From positions 30,715,851 through 30,779,850 of the forward strand of contig NC_079877.1 in the NCBI RefSeq assembly GCF_029227915.1: a DNA stretch of 64,000 nt, written 5' to 3'. Made by a program: the position numbers and the translations under genes. Below, in pieces: positions 57,962 to 64,000 of the stretch. The number at the start of each line of letters is the position of its first letter. The stretch's first letter is position 1. Source of the DNA: Hydractinia symbiolongicarpus. Its lineage: Eukaryota; Cnidaria; Hydrozoa; Anthoathecata; Hydractiniidae. The notes under the pieces are model-generated. The model saw only the letters and a program-made list of their open reading frames with translations. It was not told the DNA's origin and made no database searches.

Positions 57962-60900
57962 GCAAGTCAAGTACGACACAGTATATCTCAGCTAGAAAAA
58001 ACAAAAAATGGAGAAAGAAGAGCACGAAGGTGGCTATGATTATGTTTTTGCATCAACTGTGCCAGTGGATTTAACATGTGTTGTTTGTCATTCTGCAATG
58101 AGAGATCCGGTTCAAATTGTTAACTGTGGTCACAGATTTTGTAACTTGTGTTATGAAAAAATAAAGCAACATTCTCTTACAAGGTAAATATATAGAATTA
58201 ACTGATGAACTTGCAATATATTCTAAACGTCTTTGCAATGGTTTTATATGTCAAAAAAGCTTTTATTGTAATGCATAGTCACAGAGAAGAGAATATAGTC
58301 TGTAAATGCTGTTTTAAAATTGTACAGCACTTCCCCCATTGATGCCATGTTCCAGCTTTATCTAGTACTCAGTTCAGAATGAGGTGCACAGAATGTAAAC
58401 AACGTGCAAATGTTTGCACCAGTTTATTTGACATTTTGCGCATTTTACTTGTTATTTAGAAAATTTTAATATTAGGGGTAAACCAAGCTAGGTGCACTGG
58501 CTATATGGTTAGACAGAATTTTGTTGAATCAATGAAGCTTATTATTATTCTTGCCTAATGCCATTTCTTTTTGTATTTTTATGGGATTAAAATAGCTAAT
58601 TATTGACACCCAAAATAGTCATTTTTATAACCCCATTTTTATAACCACAAATATTTAAAATTGCTATATTTTGCTGAATTACAACAGGTAAACTACGTTG
58701 TACGTTTTGTGTTTCAATATCAAAAAAAAAAGATTATGAGTTTGATTCACTAGAATGCTATTCTTTATATGCTAGTCGAAAAATCCACCTAGGTAATGAT
58801 GTAAGCAATGACCTGTCAATGCACAAAGAATTTAAACGCTGATCAAAATAATGTATATGTAGGATCGTCCGGTTTTGATCAATGGTTAATGAGATAACCC
58901 TGACTACCCACACAGAATAATAATATGATAATAATGCTTTTGATGTCAGTTTAAATGCATCGATGTTGTGCTGTTACAGCAAATAAGACACAAGTAAATT
59001 AACACAACCACTTTGCCTGTTACACTCACAGACACTTGGACACGATCACTATATTATATAAAAAATATTCCAATTTTTAATCCTACTTACTTGGTCGTGA
59101 TTATTTAGTGCATAATTTACTGCATTGACTGCATACATGTTTATAGTATGAAAGGCTGACATGAGAAGCCAATTGATTTTACAATAGCAAGCATTTCGTA
59201 ATGGGTAAGTGTCCCACAAGACACATGAAATGTTATGAAGACAGAAAATACATTAACTAGTAAAAAGAAGGTTATTGACTTGAAACTGGTTATGAGATGT
59301 TTTTAGAGCAGTCTAAAAGGTATTAGTATAAAAAAATAATATTTTATTAGCTACTTAATTGCTTTGGGTTCCAGAATAATAACACAAATTGATAGAAACA
59401 ATGTATTTCTGTTGGAATGAGTTGATACAACACATTCAGTATGCGTAGACTATTTATGGAAATTTTTGGGGAATGGGTAGGAATGAAGGTGCCTCCTTCG
59501 TGCTTCGTCATATGCACAAATATATAATGCATAACCTGAGCGTCAGGATATGCGTTATAGGCGTTTTCATGCCCTGAGCGTCAGGTGCATGAGACAGATG
59601 AGATGCACTGAGCTCCAATTGCATCGACATGTCCTGAGCGTCAGGCACATGCTAATTATGGTGTTCTCTTCCATACCCTGAGCGTCAGGTTATGAGAGAT
59701 GCCCTGAGCGTAAGGCGCATGTTTCCTATACACATAATGACTACACTAGAGATGCCCTAAGCGTCAGGTGCATCGACATGTCGTGAGCGTCAGGCACATG
59801 CTAATTACTGGTGTTTTTATTCATACCCTGAGCGTCAGGTGTATGAGAGATGCCCTGAGCGTCAGGGGCTTCATCATGCCCTGAGCGTCAGGCGCATGTT
59901 TCTTATTCACATAATGACTACACTAGAGATGCCCTGAGCGTCAGGCGCATCGACATGTCCTGAGCGTCAGGCACATGCTAATTACTTGTGTTCTTATTCT
60001 ACAATGACTTTTATCAACACATTACTTGCCTAAACGGCTGACGAAGGAGGCCCAACACACCCACCAATTAGATTAGAGGCTCCCTACAGACTTCTACCTC
60101 TGGACTAAAACTTTGACATAACATGAGCCAAAAGAAATGTCAGGGAAACCTTGAGGCAGAAGCAATTTGTCTGGTTATGTTGTGCTGCGTGCTCACATAA
60201 CAGTTGTGATGTGGTTGTCTTTAGTTGCATTGGAGACGTTCATGATATTTCGATTTCGACTCGAGTCCATTGCACCACGATGATTGAATCTCATCCACCA
60301 TTAATAGGCGTGTTGATGACATAAAATAAAAAAAAGAAATAGGTGAAGAAAATCAATCTATAAAAGGGTGGGAGGGTGGGTAACTGTAAGCTGTAAGGTA
60401 CATCTGAAGAACTTGTGCAGTGTGGGATGTTGGGTTCTTATATGCAACCATTAATAATCAAGACCTGGGTAGGGTCCTTTTCCTTTACAGGCAAGTGACA
60501 CTAATAACCCTGTAAATCTTTAAGAAAACGTCTATAGGTAGAAACCACCCCCACTACATGACATGTTCAATGACTAAGGTAAACCTAATGTATATTAACC
60601 ACAATACTAAAGAACTGTAATTCTGTCACCACAATTAACATGAGCAAAACTTGCAGTTTAGCTCCATACTGAGTTACAGATTTAGGCATCGACCACCAAT
60701 AGTCTGGTTATAAATGATTAACTATATAATTCTTATTGTTTTAAGTCGCTAACTTACTGAAGAAAACATATTTTGTAATGTAAAATCGAGATCTATTATT
60801 CGGGTGCATTATTCAACGCGTTTTACCATAAATTTAAACTTTTCCATATCCAAAAAAATTTGAACTCTGGTAAATGTTATGAACATGTCTTTTAGATGTG

Positions 60901-61950
60901 TTGATTTATGTTGCCCACTTGATCGAGAGGTGATTGATCCAACCAAGGTAGAATAGTTATCAATTTTTTAATCTACTTTTGCCAGATATGTTGATCAAGT
61001 AAGTTATTTGTTTAAAATTTAAATACGCTGTTTTTCACTCTGCAGGTTGTGTTGTTAAAACCTCCTTATTTACTTATCAGCCTATATCTCATTTAGACAT
61101 ATTTAACTTTCTATATTTTTAGAGGGCTAAAATGGGTCAAATATATTTCATTGGTCACAATGATGTTTGATTTTTTAAATAGTTCTTAAAAAATATCTGA
61201 TGTTATACTTTCCCCAGGTCATGTCAGACCTAAAAAACCCACAAACTTTACATTCAAACAAATAGTAACTTAGAAAACCTTGGATATCTATCATTCTGTG
61301 GAAAAATGCCTGGAAAACTTGTCTTAAAATATTTCTCTTTAAAGTGTTACATTATCTTGCAGTTTGCGGCCTAGTAAGAACAGTCAAAAAATTAAAAAAG
61401 GCTTGAAGATATTACAATTAAAAATAAAATTGGACCCTGTTTCAGGTCCCACAAAATTCCCCTGCTTCACTTAAAATAAAAACAAGGCACATTGTAACCT
61501 GTAATATATCCTATAATAACTAAAACGTAAGTTATGTGCTTTTCATCTTTATGCTTTATTTGTAATTTATCAAAGTTACAAACAAATCTAAGAAAAAAAG
61601 AAGAAGACGATAGAAGATGAATCTTTTGTTCAAATATATCCCCACTTGTCTTTTGGCTCATTACACCATGGGTAGAACTCTTCCCCTACCTAGTGGGAGG
61701 TATATACTACTGTTTTCTAATAAATTTAAAATCAATTATTTATCACTTATACTGTCAACTATCACACATCAAAAAAGGATTAACTTTTATTGTTTCAAAC
61801 AATAATTGAAGAATGATGCTGTTATATAAATCTATATATATTTAGGTTTTTGCTGATAAAGCTGCACAAAGAAACATATTTGACTTAATTGTCAAATGTT
61901 CTAACCATCAACAAGGTTGCACATGGAGCGATGAACTAAGAAATATTGAG
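57962..61950 (+). CDS. TRAF-family signalling adaptor, N-terminal exons (RING and zinc finger)
   Basis: A 5' UTR acceptor (TTGTCTTGCAG) ends at 57961 and the ATG is at 58008. Coding exons are 58008-58183, 60896-60947 and 61846-61950, joined in phase with the frame open at the end (111 codons). A RING domain spans the first two exons: CVVCHSAMRDP, NCGHRFCNLC, then CVDLCCPLDREVIDPTKVF, the C3HC3D arrangement of TRAF RINGs. Exon 3 (VFADKAAQRNIFDLIVKCSNH, then QQGCTWSDELRNIE) is the linker and first TRAF-type zinc finger. TRAFs relay signals from TNF- and Toll-like receptors as ubiquitin ligases. The remaining zinc fingers and the MATH domain should lie past the right edge, so I cannot say which vertebrate TRAF it is nearest. 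Intron 1 holds the hairpin array, and the intron after exon 3 holds an antisense LINE. Confidence 0.88.
59529..59977. repeat. Array of 13 hairpins with conserved core CCTGA-GCG-TCAGG and varying paired outer stems
   Basis: Units of 23-25 bp start at 59529, 59568, 59602 (decayed), 59628, 59672, 59699, 59751, 59777, 59822, 59849 (decayed outer stem), 59875, 59928 and 59954. Each has left stem, CCTGA, loop GCG, TCAGG, usually one unpaired T or C, and right stem. Outer stems come as matched pairs: GCATA/TATGC, CATGC/GCATG, CATGT/ACATG, CATAC/GTATG, CATA/TATG and GATGC/GCATC. Spacers are also repeated (CTAATTACTGGTGTT; CACATAATGACTACACTAGA), giving a higher-order period of about 150-177 bp. The array lies in the 2.7-kb intron of the TRAF-like gene. 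The function is unknown. Confidence 0.9.
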
Positions 61951-62151
61951 GTACATTGAATTTTTAACAGTTATATACTACTTTTAATTTTTTTACTTGC
62001 AAATTTTAAAATAACAATTTAAATTGCAAATAGCACACTTAATAATGGTTTTAAACTGGTATGTTTTGTGATTTGAAGCTCTAAAGAAAAAAAAAAGGTT
62101 TAGTAAACACTTAAATGTATTTGCTCTGTAACAAAATACAAGAAAACCATG

Positions 62152-64000
62152 TAAGTAAGTAAGCAAGAGTTTATTTGCTGGAAAAATAATTAATTTAGCT
62201 AGATAAATTGCTAAAAAAACACCAACAACAAGCTGGAGACCATCACACTAGTTAAAAACTAATCTAAGGAGATGACCACCATTATATATTTGGAATTTTC
62301 ATTTTAAATAAATAAATATAAATTCTTTATTTATTTTCTTTAAGAAAATTAACTATACACTGTAACTGGGTTATATCTGTTTGCAAAAAGTAAAAAAGGG
62401 ACTAAGTTAGTTAGGAATTTATTGAGGAGGGAATTTTTGCAGAGTGATTTGATTCTAGATATTGATAGTGAAGAAAGGTCTTGTCTAGGGAAAAGAGATT
62501 GAAAGAAGTTCCAGCTAGTATACATTGATATAAAGTAGAATTGGTACCAAAAGAAAAAGTTCTAACAAGGGGTTTGTCTAAAAGTTTAATAGAAGATCCA
62601 TGGTATTGTAAGTATTTGGGCGAAACGCTAGACTGAAAAGACTATTTATATCAGGTGGAGAGGTTTTGTTTAGGATTTGGTGAACTAGAGTTACATTACA
62701 GATTTTGGTGGTATCAAAAATATCAAGAAGGTTAAGTTGCTTTAGTAGAGGTTTAGAGGGTTGATTGAAGTCAGTGAAGGTGATGAGTCTGACCGCTATT
62801 TTTTGAAGTTTAAAGATTCGATCAGTATGGATGCTATGGGTTAGACACCAAACTTGGGAGGAATAAGAAGCGTGAGAAAAAAACAAAGAGTAGTATACAG
62901 AGAGGAGTATCTTTAAAGGAACATAGTGACGGAGTTTGGAAATTGCTCCATTACTTCTGGAAAGTTTAGTAGCTAAGTTTTTTATATGAAATGACCAATT
63001 TAAGTGAGAGTCTATAATAACCCCAAAATACTTAACACAAGTGGAAAAGGATAGTTTTTTGTCATTTAGTTTTAGTCTAACATCATAGTTGATTGACTTA
63101 TTGGGATGCCTGAAAAGAATAACCTCGGTTTTGGCAACGTTAAGTGCAATTTTATTTGCATTTAACCAGTGGCATAGAAGTTTTATATCAATATTTACTC
63201 TTTTCTTAATGGTTTTCAAACTGGGACCAGAGCATAATAGACTGGTGTCATCTGCAAAGTGAAAAACATCACTATAGTAAATTCCGTTTAGGAGGTCATT
63301 AATGTAAATCAAGAAGAGTAGTGGTCCAAGGACTGATCCCTGGTGCACCCCATGAAAAATTTCTAGTTAGAAAGAGTTATTCCCAGTAATAAAAACAAAT
63401 TGTCTTCGGTTAGTAAGATAAGATTTAAACCAGAAGTTGGCTTGTCCACGAATGCCATAGTGTTGCATTTTAACCAATAGTATGTTGTGGTCAACGGAAT
63501 CAAAGGCTTTTCGAAGGTCTATAAAAATTCCACAAGAAAAATTTCCAGAGTCAAGTTGTTTTCTAATGTTTTCAATTAAACTGATTAAGGCATGGTTAGT
63601 TGAGTGTTTATTTCTGAAGCCAAATTATTTATTATTTATTATTTTATGTTTATCAAGAAATGAGATGAAACGCGAGTGAACAATTTTTTCGTAAATTTTA
63701 TCAACATTAGAGAGCAAAGATATTGGTTTATAATTATTTACATTAGTGGCGAGCCTTTTTTATAAACAGGAATGACTTTAACTATTCTAAGAAGGTCAGG
63801 ATATGTGCCTGTTTGAAAAGAAATGTTGATTATTTTAGTTAATGCAGGTGAGATTTCGTTGACTACACTGACCAATAGTTTAGATGGGATACTATTTGGG
63901 CCATTTGATTTACTGATGTTCAGGGTTTTTATTACTTTTACAATTTCTTCAGTGTCTACTGGCGAGAAGAAAAAAGAATTAGGGTTGCTATTTTTGAGGT
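62152..64000 (-). mobile_element. Jockey/CR1-type LINE with reverse transcriptase, antisense in the TRAF-like gene
   Basis: The minus-strand frame 62578-63348 encodes HQGSVLGPLLFLIYINDLL, the catalytic HFADDTSLLCSG and the thumb region (WLNANKIALNVAKTE, KYFGVIID, KLRHYVPLKILLSVYYSLFF). Upstream, frames continue toward the right edge with FIDLRKAFDSVDHNILL and KSNGPNSIPSKLL, broken by a stop at about 63364 and a frameshift near 63750. The 3' end is near 62152 with a TTAC-type tail (TTAC repeats on minus, plus TAAG at 62155-62164). The 5' part extends beyond the window. The catalytic motif is present but the frame is broken, so this copy is inactive. Confidence 0.9.

Noticed and set aside
57528-57979. 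Overlapping 104-118-codon minus-strand ORFs
   Set aside because: No domain, no splice context, and they run through the presumed promoter and 5' UTR of the TRAF-like gene; chance frames.
59529-59977. CRISPR-like array
   Set aside because: Regular short palindromic repeats are present, but spacers are themselves repeated, the surrounding DNA is a eukaryotic intron and no cas genes exist.

Overview
The window reads as animal nuclear DNA: AT-rich, with short exons bounded by GT/AG splice sites, and single-copy metazoan genes separated by mobile-element debris. Gene content, a Polinton whose proteins resemble those I know from cnidarian copies, and compact introns suggest a cnidarian, perhaps a hydrozoan. 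That placement is inference.

Five host genes can be followed exon by exon with consistent splice phase. (1) 2395-12588, minus: the 5' part of an ARHGAP32/33-type PX-SH3-RhoGAP gene, eight coding exons (244 codons) reaching into the PX domain; the rest lies off the left edge. (2) 30221-39093, minus: a complete scaffold A subunit of protein phosphatase 2A, 14 exons, 589 codons, the same length as the human protein. (3) 43289-51704, plus: CFAP45, a ciliary microtubule inner protein, 13 exons, with its first start-codon exon not found. (4) 52428-55266, plus: PIH1D2, a PIH-domain cochaperone family member linked to axonemal dynein assembly, complete in three exons. (5) 57962-61950, plus: the start of a TRAF-family gene (RING and first zinc finger), continuing off the right edge.

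Between genes 1 and 2 sits a 12-kb Polinton (Maverick) at 16373-28389, with about 180-bp terminal inverted repeats and a possible degenerate 6-bp target duplication. Plus-strand genes at its left end encode 24-residue-repeat proteins, two small membrane proteins, a DNA-binding-like protein and a SAP-like protein. The middle holds penton-like and major-capsid-like relics and coiled-coil and membrane proteins. The right half, all minus strand, holds PolB, two membrane-protein ORFs, another Polinton protein and a retroviral-type integrase. Most genes carry frameshifts or stops. PolB stops inside its exonuclease region, and no packaging ATPase or protease was recognised, so this is a dead, internally deleted copy. 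A Helitron-like insert with a long CAGA tetranucleotide array lies near its right end.

Other mobile DNA: two LINE families (8890-9245 and 40090-40625; 62152-64000), tRNA-headed SINEs (39627-39845, 41322-41456, head at 40626-40705), and TIR elements inside PP2A-A introns (32894-34167, 37389-38034, 38156-38646) and in a CFAP45 intron (piggyBac-like, 43764-44485, plus a relic).

The most unusual object is in the TRAF intron at 59529-59977: thirteen short hairpins sharing the core CCTGA-GCG-TCAGG, whose outer stems change from copy to copy while mostly staying base-paired.
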